In this document: piece by piece, positions 17,646 to 26,179 of the stretch
How positions within the stretch are numbered: the first letter of the stretch is position 1
Layout of the letters: each line of letters starts with the position of its first letter
Assembly (NCBI GenBank): GCA_021776735.1
Contig: JAJFFH010000037.1
Span: 240,276-304,275, forward strand
Source of the DNA: Planctomycetota bacterium
GTDB lineage: Bacteria > Planctomycetota > PLA2
Length of the DNA: 64,000 bases
Reading direction: 5' to 3'
Notes under the pieces: generated by a model
What the model was told of the DNA's origin: nothing
The model's input: the letters and a program-made list of their open reading frames with translations, nothing else
Databases searched by the model: none
Position numbers and translations under genes: made by a program

Positions 17646-19571
17646 CTACCGCACGCGAGCTGAAGCGTAGCGCCCCTGCTCGTGCTCGGCCGTGACGGCT
17701 TCCAGCACCGTGCGTTGGCTGTCGGCGAGTTGCAGGCGCGCCAGCAACATGCGCGGGGTCTCGCCGGGGCGCAACGCGACGCCGAAACGGCGCAGCGCGG
17801 CCCGATAGCGACGCGTGGCGGCGGGGATGCCGCGTCTCCGGGCACGGCGCGCTACGACAAGCAGCGCGACGAGGGCCGCGAGTCCCAGCGCCGTCGTCAA
17901 CGGACTCGCGCGCAACGCGCGAAGCACGCGGCCCGGCAGGGCGCCCAGCCACGCGCCGACCTTCGCCTGGGTCGATGAGTTGAAGCCCACGACGCGGCTC
18001 CACAGACCGGCCGCCCATGCGCGGGCACGCTCGATCCAGCCCGCCCCAGCCGTCATGGCTCCCTCGTCCGCGGCGGGCGTCGCATCGACCGTGTACCAGC
18101 GCGCCTTCGGATCGAGCGCCTCGACCCACGCGTGCGCGTGGCGGGCACGAACCGTCAGCACCGTCTGTTCGTCGTCCCACTCGGTCGAGCAGTAGCCGGT
18201 CACAACGCGCGCCGGTACACCGGCCCGGCGCAGCATGAGCGTGAGTGCGGTCGCGAAGATCTCACAGTGCCCCGCAGGCTTGCCGCCAAAAAAGTCGCGA
18301 AGATCGTGAGCCCCGTCGTCCGATCCGGGCGGAAGGTACCGGTAGTTCTGGAACAGGTGCGCGCGCATCGTCTCGACCAGCCGGTGCTGCGACGCGCCCG
18401 GCTCCAACCCGGCCGCCAAACGGTCCGCGAGATCGCGTCCCGCGCGCGGCAGCCCCGGACCGACATCGAGAAGCGTCCGCAGCCGGCCCACGGGACGCGC
18501 GGGCCCCGAACGGCCAAAGGGCCGCACGCGGTTGGCGATGGCGACACGATAACTCTTGTACTGTCCGGGCAGGGTTGCACGCAGCGTCGCATCCGGATAG
18601 CCACGCACGGCGTAGACAGACGGCGCGCGCAACCGGCTGGCCCGCAGGGGTGCAAACAGCGATGTAGAACGCCGGTCCGCAATCGTGACTTCGACCTCGG
18701 CATCCACGCGCCCGGCCAACCGCCGCATCTCCGCGCGCGAACGCCGACGCCACAGTTCGGAACTCCGCGCGTCGTGTCGCCCCCCCGGACGCCACTGTTG
18801 CCCGTCGAAATGCACGAGGGCCGCGCCGCGCCAGTACGACGGCACGTCCGCCGGATTGCCGGACACGCGCCGAATCCGCATCACGACGCGGTCGCTCGAC
18901 GTCACGCGCCCCTTGCGCCGAAAATCGATCGTGGGATTGAACCCGACCTCCATCCCCCCGGGCGGCTTGAGCGTCCAACTCCCGGCCAGCACACCCTTGC
19001 GCCGAAAGTCACGCGGCATGAGCGCGAACGCCGCCAGCGTCACGCCCAGCACAACCGCACCACGCAACAGCCCCTGCCGCACGACGCGAACCGCGAGCCC
19101 GGGCTCGGCAGCCACACCCGCCCGATGCAGCGCCAACAACTGCAACGCCACGACGAGCACGGGCACGTACAGCGCAAACATCAAGGAGTACGCAACGTCA
19201 AGCGACAGAAAGCTCGTCACAACCGCGATCAGAAACGAGTTGAAGAACAACAGGTCGGGCTTTTGCCGCGCCCCCGCGTTGTTGAGCAGGTGAACCTGAC
19301 ACAGCGCCGCAAGCAGAAGGCCGTCCTCAAGCAGGTACGCGGAACCGCGACTCGTGAAGTGATGCACAAGTAGCGCGAACGCCCCCATCACGCCAAGGTT
19401 CCAAAACGAGCGATACGCAAGATGCCGCCCAAACCGCACCAGCCACGGCGACGCCACGGTCAGCCCGATCAGCGGCAGCATCCACAACAGCCGCGCCGCC
19501 TCGGTGATGTGCACAAACCCCAGGTTCACGAGCACGAGTGCGACCATCGCGAAGCGCAGCGGCCGTGTCAT
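17646..19571 (-). CDS. TgpA-like membrane transglutaminase
   Basis: This 641-residue protein starts at MTRPLRFAMVALVLVNLG, whose ATG overlaps the stop of the DUF58 gene (ATGA). Five or so transmembrane helices occupy 1-200. A periplasmic transglutaminase core then carries the triad: Cys in GHCEIFATALTLMLRRAG, His in RHAHAWVEAL and Asp in WYTVDATP. A further helix lies near 585-605, followed by a cytoplasmic tail. This matches DUF3488/TgpA proteins. It is the third gene of a MoxR-DUF58-TgpA operon, an arrangement conserved in many phyla and thought to act in envelope or metal-enzyme assembly; the substrate is unknown. Confidence 0.9.
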   Translation of the reverse strand: MTRPLRFAMVALVLVNLGFVHITEAARLLWMLPLIGLTVASPWLVRFGRHLAYRSFWNLGVMGAFALLVHHFTSRGSAYLLEDGLLLAALCQVHLLNNAGARQKPDLLFFNSFLIAVVTSFLSLDVAYSLMFALYVPVLVVALQLLALHRAGVAAEPGLAVRVVRQGLLRGAVVLGVTLAAFALMPRDFRRKGVLAGSWTLKPPGGMEVGFNPTIDFRRKGRVTSSDRVVMRIRRVSGNPADVPSYWRGAALVHFDGQQWRPGGRHDARSSELWRRRSRAEMRRLAGRVDAEVEVTIADRRSTSLFAPLRASRLRAPSVYAVRGYPDATLRATLPGQYKSYRVAIANRVRPFGRSGPARPVGRLRTLLDVGPGLPRAGRDLADRLAAGLEPGASQHRLVETMRAHLFQNYRYLPPGSDDGAHDLRDFFGGKPAGHCEIFATALTLMLRRAGVPARVVTGYCSTEWDDEQTVLTVRARHAHAWVEALDPKARWYTVDATPAADEGAMTAGAGWIERARAWAAGLWSRVVGFNSSTQAKVGAWLGALPGRVLRALRASPLTTALGLAALVALLVVARRARRRGIPAATRRYRAALRRFGVALRPGETPRMLLARLQLADSQRTVLEAVTAEHEQGRYASARVR

Positions 19572-20509
19572 GCGATCGCCTCCGGAAGCCGGAGGACGGA
19601 CGGCGAGGTCAAGGGGGGGGCGGGGGCAGCGGCGGGCAACGGCTGGGCGGCCGCCAAAACGCGCAGGAGTTCCGGCCACGGACGATGACCGGGACCGAAC
19701 GTCGCCGACAGATCCTGCGTGTGCAGAGTGAGCGGCTCTTTCTCATCGCGCGCGGCCACGACCAACGCGCTCAGCAACGACAGCGCGCGCTCGAACGGTT
19801 CAGGCTCGGCGCGCCGGTCGAGCACAACCTCGTGGCCCGAGCCGCCCGCACCTTCCCATTCCAAGACGACGGGCACACCGCGACGCGCGGTCGCGCGCCA
19901 GTGCACGTTGCGCAACTCGTCGCCTGGCCGAAACTCGCGTAGTTCCGCCGGCTGTCCACGCGTTTCGCCGCCGGCATCGCCCGCGAGCGCACCGATACCA
20001 CCGGTGGCGTCCGAGGCACCGGCAGGCTCGGGATAGACAACGAGCTCCCCGGGCGCTTCCAAGACGCGCGACGCGCGCAAGAGCCCCAGCGGCCAAACGC
20101 TCGACACCCGTGCCGCGACAACGCGGTAGACGCCGCGCGACAGAGCGGGCAGACAACCGGCTACGTCGGCCGGCTCGTGCGCGTACGCCACGGGCGCCGC
20201 GAGACGCCGCTTGCCTTCGAGCTCCAGTTCGACTTCCAGCGCAACGCGCGGGCGATGGCCGGGATCGATGCGCGCCTGCAGTACAGGCGTCGCGCCCGCG
20301 GGCACCGGCTCGAGCGAGACGACCTCGGCGGTCACGCCGCGCAGATTCGCGCTCGTCCAGGCGATGTTCAGCACAGCGAGCGCGCCGGCGAAGACCAGCA
20401 GCAGGAAGAACAGGTTGGAGTACGACGCCGCAAAAAAGACGACGGTCAACAAGACGAAGAACGCGAGCGCCTTGACGCCCAGTGCGGTCGGTCGGATGCG
20501 TGAAGACAT
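19568..20509 (-). CDS. DUF58 membrane protein
   Basis: This 313-residue protein has two N-terminal transmembrane helices (about 14-50) and the DUF58 signature FRPGDELRNVHWRATARR near residue 205, followed by a vWA-like remainder. It is the middle gene of the MoxR-DUF58-TgpA operon, starting 28 bp after the MoxR gene and overlapping the next by four bases. The start ATG is provided by a dispersed repeat (20507-20519), and a second degenerate copy lies near the 3' end (S-P-S-V-L-R). DUF58 proteins are thought to be docking partners for MoxR ATPases. The upstream leader is therefore partly repeat sequence, and no strong ribosome site precedes it. Confidence 0.88.
   Translation of the reverse strand: MSSRIRPTALGVKALAFFVLLTVVFFAASYSNLFFLLLVFAGALAVLNIAWTSANLRGVTAEVVSLEPVPAGATPVLQARIDPGHRPRVALEVELELEGKRRLAAPVAYAHEPADVAGCLPALSRGVYRVVAARVSSVWPLGLLRASRVLEAPGELVVYPEPAGASDATGGIGALAGDAGGETRGQPAELREFRPGDELRNVHWRATARRGVPVVLEWEGAGGSGHEVVLDRRAEPEPFERALSLLSALVVAARDEKEPLTLHTQDLSATFGPGHRPWPELLRVLAAAQPLPAAAPAPPLTSPSVLRLPEAIA
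19596..19608 (+). repeat. Dispersed repeat, one mismatch
   Basis: Twelve of 13 bases (GAGG for GATG), antisense near the 3' end of the DUF58 gene. It encodes S-P-S-V. Confidence 0.65.
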
Positions 20510-20519
20510 CGCCGTCCGT
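20507..20519 (-). repeat. Dispersed repeat supplying a start codon
   Basis: Exact copy with AAGCAT prefix. The ATG that ends the word is the start codon of the DUF58 gene. Confidence 0.9.
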
Positions 20520-20537
20520 ATGCTTCCCCGGACGAAG

Positions 20538-21485
20538 TTACAGCTCCACCGGTGTCGACTCGACGATGCGCGCGATCAATTCGGACGCGTCGCCGCCGCC
20601 GGTTTGGAACACGCGGTGCGCAAGTACCGGTTGCGCGAGTGCCTGCAGGTCGTCGGGCAACACGTAGTCGCGGGCGTGGAGGTAGGCGCGCGCGCGGGCG
20701 GCGCGGAGCCAGGACATCGCGGCGCGCGGGCTGGCGCCGAGGGCGACCGATTCGTCGTGGCGCGTCGCGGCCGCGACCTGATACGCGTAGGTCGCGACGG
20801 GTGTGCTGACGGCGACTTGCTGCGCGGCGGTGCGATGTTCGAGCAACGCGTCGCGCGTGAGGGCGGCGTCGAGGCCTTCAAGCGCCCGCTTCGGGTCGTC
20901 ACCGAGGTAGAGCTGGATTTCCTGTTCGGGCGTCGTGTAGCCGACGGTGACGCGCGCGAGGAAGCGGTCGAGGGCCGCCTCGGGCACGGGGAACGTGCCG
21001 TGAAACTCGATCGGGTTGCGCGTCGCCATGACGAAGAACGGTTCCGGCAGCCGGTGCGGCGTGCCTTCGACGCTGACCGTGCCGGCTTCCATCGCTTCGA
21101 GGAGGCACGACAGTGTGCGCGGACTCGTACGGTTGATTTCGTCGGCGAGCACCATCTCCGAAAAGATCGGCCCCGGAATGAAATCGAACCGCTCGGCCCC
21201 GGGCCGCCACACCGACGACCCAACGATGTCGCTCGGCATGAGGTCGTTGGTGAACTGGATACGATGCAGCGACAGCCCCAGGATGCGCGCCAGCGCGCGT
21301 GCGAGCAGCGTCTTTCCGGTCCCCGGAATCCCCTCGATGAGCACATGCCCGCCAGCGAGGAGCGCCACAAGGATCGACTCGACAACCTCGGGCGGCACGA
21401 CCACGACCGTCCCCAGCCGCGCGCGTACGTCCGCCGCGAGATCCGCCGCAACTCCGACCCCGTTTCTGGGCACCCCGTCCATCAC
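20538..21485 (-). CDS. MoxR-family AAA+ ATPase
   Basis: This is a 315-residue ATPase with Walker A GIPGTGKT (about 49-56), Walker B MVLADEINR, sensor 1 in ATRNPIE and an Arg finger region typical of MoxR. The protein has the expected length (about 310-330) and no extra domains. It heads the MoxR-DUF58-TgpA operon, where it likely acts as a chaperone-like remodeller for the membrane partners. Start at MMDGVPRNG; the second Met or a downstream start is equally possible. Confidence 0.93.
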   Translation of the reverse strand: MMDGVPRNGVGVAADLAADVRARLGTVVVVPPEVVESILVALLAGGHVLIEGIPGTGKTLLARALARILGLSLHRIQFTNDLMPSDIVGSSVWRPGAERFDFIPGPIFSEMVLADEINRTSPRTLSCLLEAMEAGTVSVEGTPHRLPEPFFVMATRNPIEFHGTFPVPEAALDRFLARVTVGYTTPEQEIQLYLGDDPKRALEGLDAALTRDALLEHRTAAQQVAVSTPVATYAYQVAAATRHDESVALGASPRAAMSWLRAARARAYLHARDYVLPDDLQALAQPVLAHRVFQTGGGDASELIARIVESTPVEL

Positions 21486-21570
21486 CGTTCATGATCGGAT
21501 TTGTGGGCGAGCGCCTTAGGGGCGGTCGAGAAGCCTCGAATCAGCGCTCTGCGGGCTTGGCGTCGCCGCT

Positions 21571-21855
21571 TCACGAGGCCCAGCACGTCCGATCTGGAAA
21601 CTCGCCAGCCTTCCAGTGCACGGTCAGCTTGCGCCGCACGTGCAGGAAACATCTCGAGCCAGTCGCCCAGCCGTTGTCATCGACGTGCGTGACGTAGCCG
21701 TTGGCCTTATCGATCGCGCACATGGCAATGAGCGTACGCACGATCTTGCGTCGTCCAGGCCGCGACTCGTCAGGCCCATACACGTCCTTGCTGTACTCGT
21801 AGACGACCCGAACATCGTCTTCGGACACCTTCGAAATCGGAATGTAGACGGCCAT
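21571..21855 (-). CDS. Small conserved hypothetical protein
   Basis: This encodes 94 residues starting at MAVYIPISKVSEDD. It is a compact alpha/beta sequence with V-V-Y-E-Y-S-K-D-V-Y-G and K-A-N-G-Y-V-T-H-V-D-D-N-G-W near the end, which look like real protein. The composition is less Ala/Arg-rich than the surrounding frames. I do not recognise a family. It lies in a rearranged patch between the MoxR operon and the serine cluster; small single-domain proteins of this kind are often mobile cargo. Confidence 0.5.
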   Translation of the reverse strand: MAVYIPISKVSEDDVRVVYEYSKDVYGPDESRPGRRKIVRTLIAMCAIDKANGYVTHVDDNGWATGSRCFLHVRRKLTVHWKAGEFPDRTCWAS

Positions 21856-22024
21856 GGGGTCTGGACCTCGCACTCGACGTCGGAACGATGACGAGGAATC
21901 CCAACGCGCTGGCGAAGAGATGATCATTCTCGCTGTCAGGACCGAGCAGAGCCAGCGAAATGCTGTCCCTCCCGGAGAAAGACAGAGCGGAGTTTGCGGC
22001 AGAGGTGATTGCCACTTCGTGGCC

Positions 22025-22240
22025 CGTTGGTTCTGGCCATGGCGCGTTCGGACCGGGCGTACACGCACAGGCCCGGCGGCAGCGCCAGGCACTTTTGCGT
22101 GCCGGCGTACACGAGGGCGAGGTCCCAGTCGTCGAAGCGCAGCTCGGCGCCGGCCAAGGCACTCACGGCATCGACAAGCATCGGCGCGCGCACGCCAAGC
22201 GGTCCGCCGTCCGGAAAGCGCCGCCGCCCATGCACCACCC
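22025..22240 (-). pseudogene. Chimeric VOC/aminotransferase remnant
   Basis: Positions 22025-22180 are about 94 percent identical to 23861-24016, an internal piece of the class V aminotransferase gene downstream (about 10 differences in 156 bp). It reads LVDAVSALAGAELRFDDWDL and on past the A-G-T-Q-K cofactor lysine. Directly before it on the minus strand is F-P-D-G-G-P-L-G-V-R-A-P, matching part of the VOC gene at 22635-22979. So two unrelated gene pieces are fused, with no full domain left. It is a rearrangement scar. Confidence 0.65.
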
Positions 22241-22251
22241 AAGGCGTTCGA

Positions 22252-22602
22252 TCACGCCAACGGTCGTAGCCGCCGCCACATTCTGCTCCTGCTACTCGAT
22301 CGGCTCGACTTCGGATCGGAGGTACTGCTGCGCGCAACAACGAGCATGAAACTCCACGCTAGGGCGCCGGCCATCCAGCGCGGCGACTTCGGAGAGGAGA
22401 AGAGCGCAGCAGTCTTCCTGTAGGCTTCGGACTTGGCCTTGTTGGCGAATCGAAGGAGCCTCCAGTATCCAGTCCAGGTCGGCGCCTCGCGAGCTCGTCC
22501 ACAACCGTAGCAGTAGGCAAGACCAGCGATTCCAGGAAGCAAGGCAAAGACGAAAGCCAGCGCCTCCCATGAGATCATGACCACCTCTGCTTCGCCGCTC
22601 AT
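22252..22602 (-). CDS. Small membrane protein
   Basis: This is a 116-residue reading frame. The first 35 residues form a hydrophobic segment (ALAFVFALLPGIAGLAYCYG), a basic middle follows, and a second hydrophobic stretch (AGALAWSFMLVVA) lies near 77-90. The last 25 residues are Ser/Arg-rich and look random, so the true end may be lost. It follows the VOC gene in the same direction, 32 bp away. No family recognised; it could be an old gene with a degraded 3' end. Confidence 0.4.
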   Translation of the reverse strand: MSGEAEVVMISWEALAFVFALLPGIAGLAYCYGCGRAREAPTWTGYWRLLRFANKAKSEAYRKTAALFSSPKSPRWMAGALAWSFMLVVARSSTSDPKSSRSSSRSRMWRRLRPLA

Positions 22603-22634
22603 TTCGTGCGCCTAACCGCTTTGGCACGCGCCTA

Positions 22635-22979
22635 CTACAGCTGCCAGAGGCCGTGGTGGACGCCTCCCTGAATGTAGATGGCGAACGTACCGTGGCCGGG
22701 GATCTCCATCGGCGGATGGGCAACCTTGCCGCCGGCCTCCACAACCGCGGCGACGGCCGTTTCGATATCGTCCACCAGCCAGTACGGTCGCACCACCGGC
22801 TCCTCTGCCTCTTGCATGGGCGCCCGCACTCCCACCAGTCCGCCTCCTGGCAGCTTGGCCGTCCGCGCATTGCCAAGCCCGGGGTTCGGGTTGCTGAACT
22901 GCGCCCCGTTCGCAGCAGCGTACGCTGCGCACACCGCGTCGACTTCCTTGGTCACGATTTCGAGATAGTGGATCCGCAT
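22635..22979 (-). CDS. VOC (glyoxalase-like) family protein
   Basis: This 114-residue single VOC domain begins MRIHYLEIVTKEVDAVCAAY, with a G-G-G-L-V-G-V-R-A-P-M strand in the middle and a terminal T-F-A-I-Y-I-Q-G-G-V-H-H-G-L-W motif. Its neighbours and metal ligands do not give a substrate. Family members include dioxygenases, resistance proteins and many unknowns. A partial second copy of its middle is fused to an aminotransferase fragment 450 bp downstream. Confidence 0.75.
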   Translation of the reverse strand: MRIHYLEIVTKEVDAVCAAYAAANGAQFSNPNPGLGNARTAKLPGGGLVGVRAPMQEAEEPVVRPYWLVDDIETAVAAVVEAGGKVAHPPMEIPGHGTFAIYIQGGVHHGLWQL

Positions 22980-23015
22980 GACTCTCTCCGGTTGTTGATT
23001 GCGCCCGAGGTTGGC

Positions 23016-23369
23016 CTAACGAGTTGCCGCTGACCCGCGAGCGGCATCGATCAGAGGATAGCAATTGCGCAGATTCACTGGAGATTCTCGATGTGAGCCT
23101 CGGGCACGGCAGCGAGTCGCCCGCGCACGTCGGCGGGTGTCGCAACGAGTTCCTGCACCGTTAGGCTGGAAAACACGAGCACGAGTGTGTCCGTGTAAAG
23201 CCGAGCCTTCATGCACCCCATCATGGCCGAGGTCATGGGCTCCATCGTTCCGCCCCCGCCGGTTCGAGGTCGCCGCAGATTCGAGGATGAACACGGCGAG
23301 AATGGGCCCCGGACGATGTGGGCGATACAGGTCCGCAACGAACCCCGCGCTCACCTGCGCCAAGAACAT
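23016..23369 (-). other. Ambiguous stretch, possible decayed gene
   Basis: Two overlapping minus-strand frames look partly protein-like. One begins MFLAQVSAGFVADLYRPHR, with its ATG inside a dispersed repeat. The other ends L-V-L-V-F-S-S-L-T-V-Q-E-L and V-P-E-A-H-I-E-N-L-Q at 23075. They could be one gene broken by a frameshift near 23250. I cannot assign a family and do not call a CDS. Confidence 0.3.
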
Positions 23370-23379
23370 CGCCGTCCGT
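23367..23379 (-). repeat. ACGGACGGCGATG dispersed repeat
   Basis: Exact copy with CAGCGT prefix, 54 bp beyond the aminotransferase stop. It lies at the head of an ambiguous frame. Confidence 0.85.
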
Positions 23380-23432
23380 ACGCTGCCGCCCGGTTCCGCC
23401 GGTTTGCCCGGCGCGTTGCTCGCGCGCCGCCC

Positions 23433-24527
23433 CTACGCGCCCGAGATCACTTCCAGGAACTGCTTGAGGCGGGATTCCGGGTGGTCGCCCATGTGGCCGA
23501 TGCGGAAGGTCTTGTCTTTCAGCGTGCCGTAGCCGTTGCCTAGCGTGAAGCCGTTGGCTCTTGCCTTGGCGATCAGGTCTTTGACCTCGCGGCCCGAGTT
23601 CTTCAGGGCCGTGACCGTCGGGGAACGGTTGGGCTCGTCGACGAAAAACTCGTAGCCTTCGGCTTGCGCCCAGTCGCGTGTCGTGGCCTGCATGTTTTGG
23701 TGGCGTTGCCAGCGGACGTCCAGCGTTTCCTTCGCGATGCGGTCGAGCTGGCGGGACAAGGCGTAGACCAGCGGGATGCACGGGGTGGCCGGGGTCTTGC
23801 CGGCGGCCAGGCCCTTCGCGGCGCGTTGGTAGTCGGTCAGGAAACCGCGGTTCGGGACGTCGTTGGTTCTGGCCATGGCGCGTTCGGACAGGGCGTACAC
23901 GCACAGGCCCGGCGGCAACGCGAGGCACTTTTGGGTGCCGGCGTACACCAGATCGAGATCCCAGTCGTCGAAGCGCAGCTCCGCGCCGGCCAAGGCACTC
24001 ACGGCATCGACAAGCACCAGCGTGTCGGGGGCGACTTCGCGCACCATCGCGGCAATTTCTCTTAGCGGGCTTAGCGCGCCCGTGGACGTTTCGCTATAGG
24101 TGACCGTGACCGCGTCGTACGGTCCGTCCTGCTTGAGCTTTTCCTGGACCTGTTCGACCGTCGGCGCACCGCCCCACTCGATCTGGATCGCGTCGGGTTG
24201 GCGGCCGCACGCGGCGGCGACCTTGTACCAGCGGTCCGAGAACGCGCCGTTCACGATGTGCAGACTGCGCTCGCGGACGAGGTTGCGGATGGCGACTTCC
24301 ATCATCGCGGTCGCGGAGCAGTTCTCAAACAGGGCGTGTCCGTTCTCGGTGAGGAACAGGCTCTTGAGCTTTTGGCCGATGGCCTTGACCTCTTCGATGA
24401 AGCCGGCGCTGCGGTGGCCCACGACGGGCATCGCCATGATCTCGCGCAGCTCCGCATCGACCTCGGTCGGGCCCGGCAGGAACAGGATGTCGTGGTCGTC
24501 GCCGTGGACGTGTGCGTGGTCCGTCAT
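23433..24527 (-). CDS. Class V aminotransferase, likely phosphoserine aminotransferase
   Basis: This 364-residue PLP enzyme has the class V layout: ILFLPGPTEVD and VVGHRS at the N terminus, S-A-T-A-M-M-E in the cofactor pocket and the Schiff-base Lys in AGTQKCLALPPG (about residue 200). The sequence is close to alanine-glyoxylate/serine-pyruvate aminotransferases. Because its ATG overlaps the stop of serA (ATGA) and DUF1015 lies divergently next to serA, I infer that it serves as the phosphoserine aminotransferase of serine synthesis, as related enzymes do in some phyla. An internal 156-bp piece is duplicated at 22025-22180. Confidence 0.85.
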   Translation of the reverse strand: MTDHAHVHGDDHDILFLPGPTEVDAELREIMAMPVVGHRSAGFIEEVKAIGQKLKSLFLTENGHALFENCSATAMMEVAIRNLVRERSLHIVNGAFSDRWYKVAAACGRQPDAIQIEWGGAPTVEQVQEKLKQDGPYDAVTVTYSETSTGALSPLREIAAMVREVAPDTLVLVDAVSALAGAELRFDDWDLDLVYAGTQKCLALPPGLCVYALSERAMARTNDVPNRGFLTDYQRAAKGLAAGKTPATPCIPLVYALSRQLDRIAKETLDVRWQRHQNMQATTRDWAQAEGYEFFVDEPNRSPTVTALKNSGREVKDLIAKARANGFTLGNGYGTLKDKTFRIGHMGDHPESRLKQFLEVISGA

Positions 24528-26104
24528 CAGATAACTCTCCGCGCGCGGGCGACGCCGATTTCCTTGATCACGCGCTGGAGCGCATGATCGGTCAGGGGCG
24601 TGGTCAGGTTCCAGATGGCGATGGCGACGTCGCTGTCATTCGCCGTGCCAAGCTGAATCCGCGCGATGTTGACGTTCTCTTCGCCGAGGATGCAGCCGAT
24701 CCCGCCGACCATGCCGGGCGCGTCGCGGTGAAATGTCACGAGTAGCGGCCCCTCGGGGATCGCGTCGAGCATGAAGTTGTCGAGATCGACCATGCGTCCG
24801 TGGCGATGGCCGAGAACCGTCCCCGAAATCTGGTGGCGTTCGCCGCCGATGACCGCCTCGACGCGCACGACGTTCACGAAGTCGCGCTTGAGCGAGGACG
24901 TCTCGGTAAACACGCGCAGATCCTGCTCCGTGGCGACGCGCAGCGCGTTCACCGTGGTCACAGGCGTCTCGGATCGCGGATGCAGCGCGCCGGCGACGGC
25001 CGCCACGGTGAGCGGCTCCTCCGCGGACTGGGGCAGTTCGCCCTGCAGGGTCACGCGGACCGACTCGAGCGGCCCCTCAAACACCTGGGACAGAAAGCTC
25101 GCCAGGTTGCGGATCAGCTTTAGGTACGGACCGACCGACTGCGCCTGCGTGGCCGTAATGCGCGCGACGTTTATGCCGTTGAGCGCGACGCCGGTCTCGA
25201 GGCAGGTCACGATCTGGCGCGCCATGTCCACCGACACGCCGCGCTTGGCCTCGGCCGTGCTGGCGCCGAGGTGCGGGGTGAGGACGAGCCCGGCGGTGCG
25301 CCGAAGCCGCGAGTCCTCGCCCAGCGGCTCGCTCGTGTAGACGTCGAGTGCGGCGCCCGCGAGATGGCCGGAGTCGAGCGCGTCGCAGAGCGCGTCCTCA
25401 TCGATGATCCCGCCGCGCGCGCAGTTGATCAGCCGCGCGCCCTTCTTCATCTTCGCGATCGCCTCCGCGTTGATCAGGCCGAGGGTCTTCTCGTTGCGCG
25501 GCACGTGGATCGACAGGTAGTCGCTCTCCGCCAGCAGCTCCTCGAAAGACACGAGGCGCACGCCGGCCAACGCGGTCTCCTTGACGACGGGATCGTGCGC
25601 GACCACGTTCATGCGCAGCCCGACGCCGCGGTCCGCGACGACGGTGCCGATCCGGCCCAGACCGAGCACGCCGAGTGTCTTGCGCCGCATCTCGGAACCG
25701 ACGTGCGTTTTCTTCTCCCAGCGCCCGGCCTTCATCGACGCGTCGGCGGCGGGGATGTGGCGCGACATGCTCGCGAGCAGCGCGATGGCGTGCTCGCCGG
25801 TCGTGACGGCCGTCGCATCGGGCGAGTTCATCACGACGATGCCACGCTCGGTCGCGGCGGCGACATCGATGTTGTCGATGCCGATCCCGGCGCGGCCAAT
25901 CACGGCGAGATCGACCGCCTTCTCGAGACTCGCCGCGGTCACCTTGGTCGCCGAGCGAACGACCAGCGCGTGAAACCCGGGCAGGGTGTCGCGCAAGGTC
26001 GCCTCGTCCATCCCGGTCTTCACGACCGCCTCGCCCGCGGCGTCCAGAATCTCGAGTCCCTCCGGCGAAAGTTCGTCGGCTACGAGTATGCGAAAGGTAG
26101 TCAT
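24527..26104 (-). CDS. serA: D-3-phosphoglycerate dehydrogenase
   Basis: This 525-residue enzyme is the long form of SerA and oxidises 3-phosphoglycerate with NAD+. The N-terminal substrate-binding part contains G-R-A-G-I-G-I-D-N-I-D. The nucleotide-binding domain has GVLGLGRIG, and the catalytic Arg, Glu and His lie in NCARGGIIDEDAL and HLGASTAEA. An intervening domain and a C-terminal ACT domain (G-M-V-G-G-I-G-C-I-L-G-E-E-N-V-N-I-A) complete the roughly 525-residue form known from mycobacteria and planctomycetes. The start at MTTFRILVADELSPEG is clear; frames running further upstream are antisense to DUF1015. It overlaps the aminotransferase gene by four bases. Confidence 0.95.
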   Translation of the reverse strand: MTTFRILVADELSPEGLEILDAAGEAVVKTGMDEATLRDTLPGFHALVVRSATKVTAASLEKAVDLAVIGRAGIGIDNIDVAAATERGIVVMNSPDATAVTTGEHAIALLASMSRHIPAADASMKAGRWEKKTHVGSEMRRKTLGVLGLGRIGTVVADRGVGLRMNVVAHDPVVKETALAGVRLVSFEELLAESDYLSIHVPRNEKTLGLINAEAIAKMKKGARLINCARGGIIDEDALCDALDSGHLAGAALDVYTSEPLGEDSRLRRTAGLVLTPHLGASTAEAKRGVSVDMARQIVTCLETGVALNGINVARITATQAQSVGPYLKLIRNLASFLSQVFEGPLESVRVTLQGELPQSAEEPLTVAAVAGALHPRSETPVTTVNALRVATEQDLRVFTETSSLKRDFVNVVRVEAVIGGERHQISGTVLGHRHGRMVDLDNFMLDAIPEGPLLVTFHRDAPGMVGGIGCILGEENVNIARIQLGTANDSDVAIAIWNLTTPLTDHALQRVIKEIGVARARRVI

Positions 26105-26179
26105 CACGTCCCTCGGTTTGGTGTCGGCCTGTCTCGGTGAATCGGTTGCGCAAGCCCCAGCCCCTATGATGATCGCGCG
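26105..26179. promoter_or_regulatory. Shared divergent promoter region
   Basis: These 75 bp separate the starts of serA (minus) and the DUF1015 gene (plus), so both promoters must lie here. I see no operator-like inverted repeat. Confidence 0.5.
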
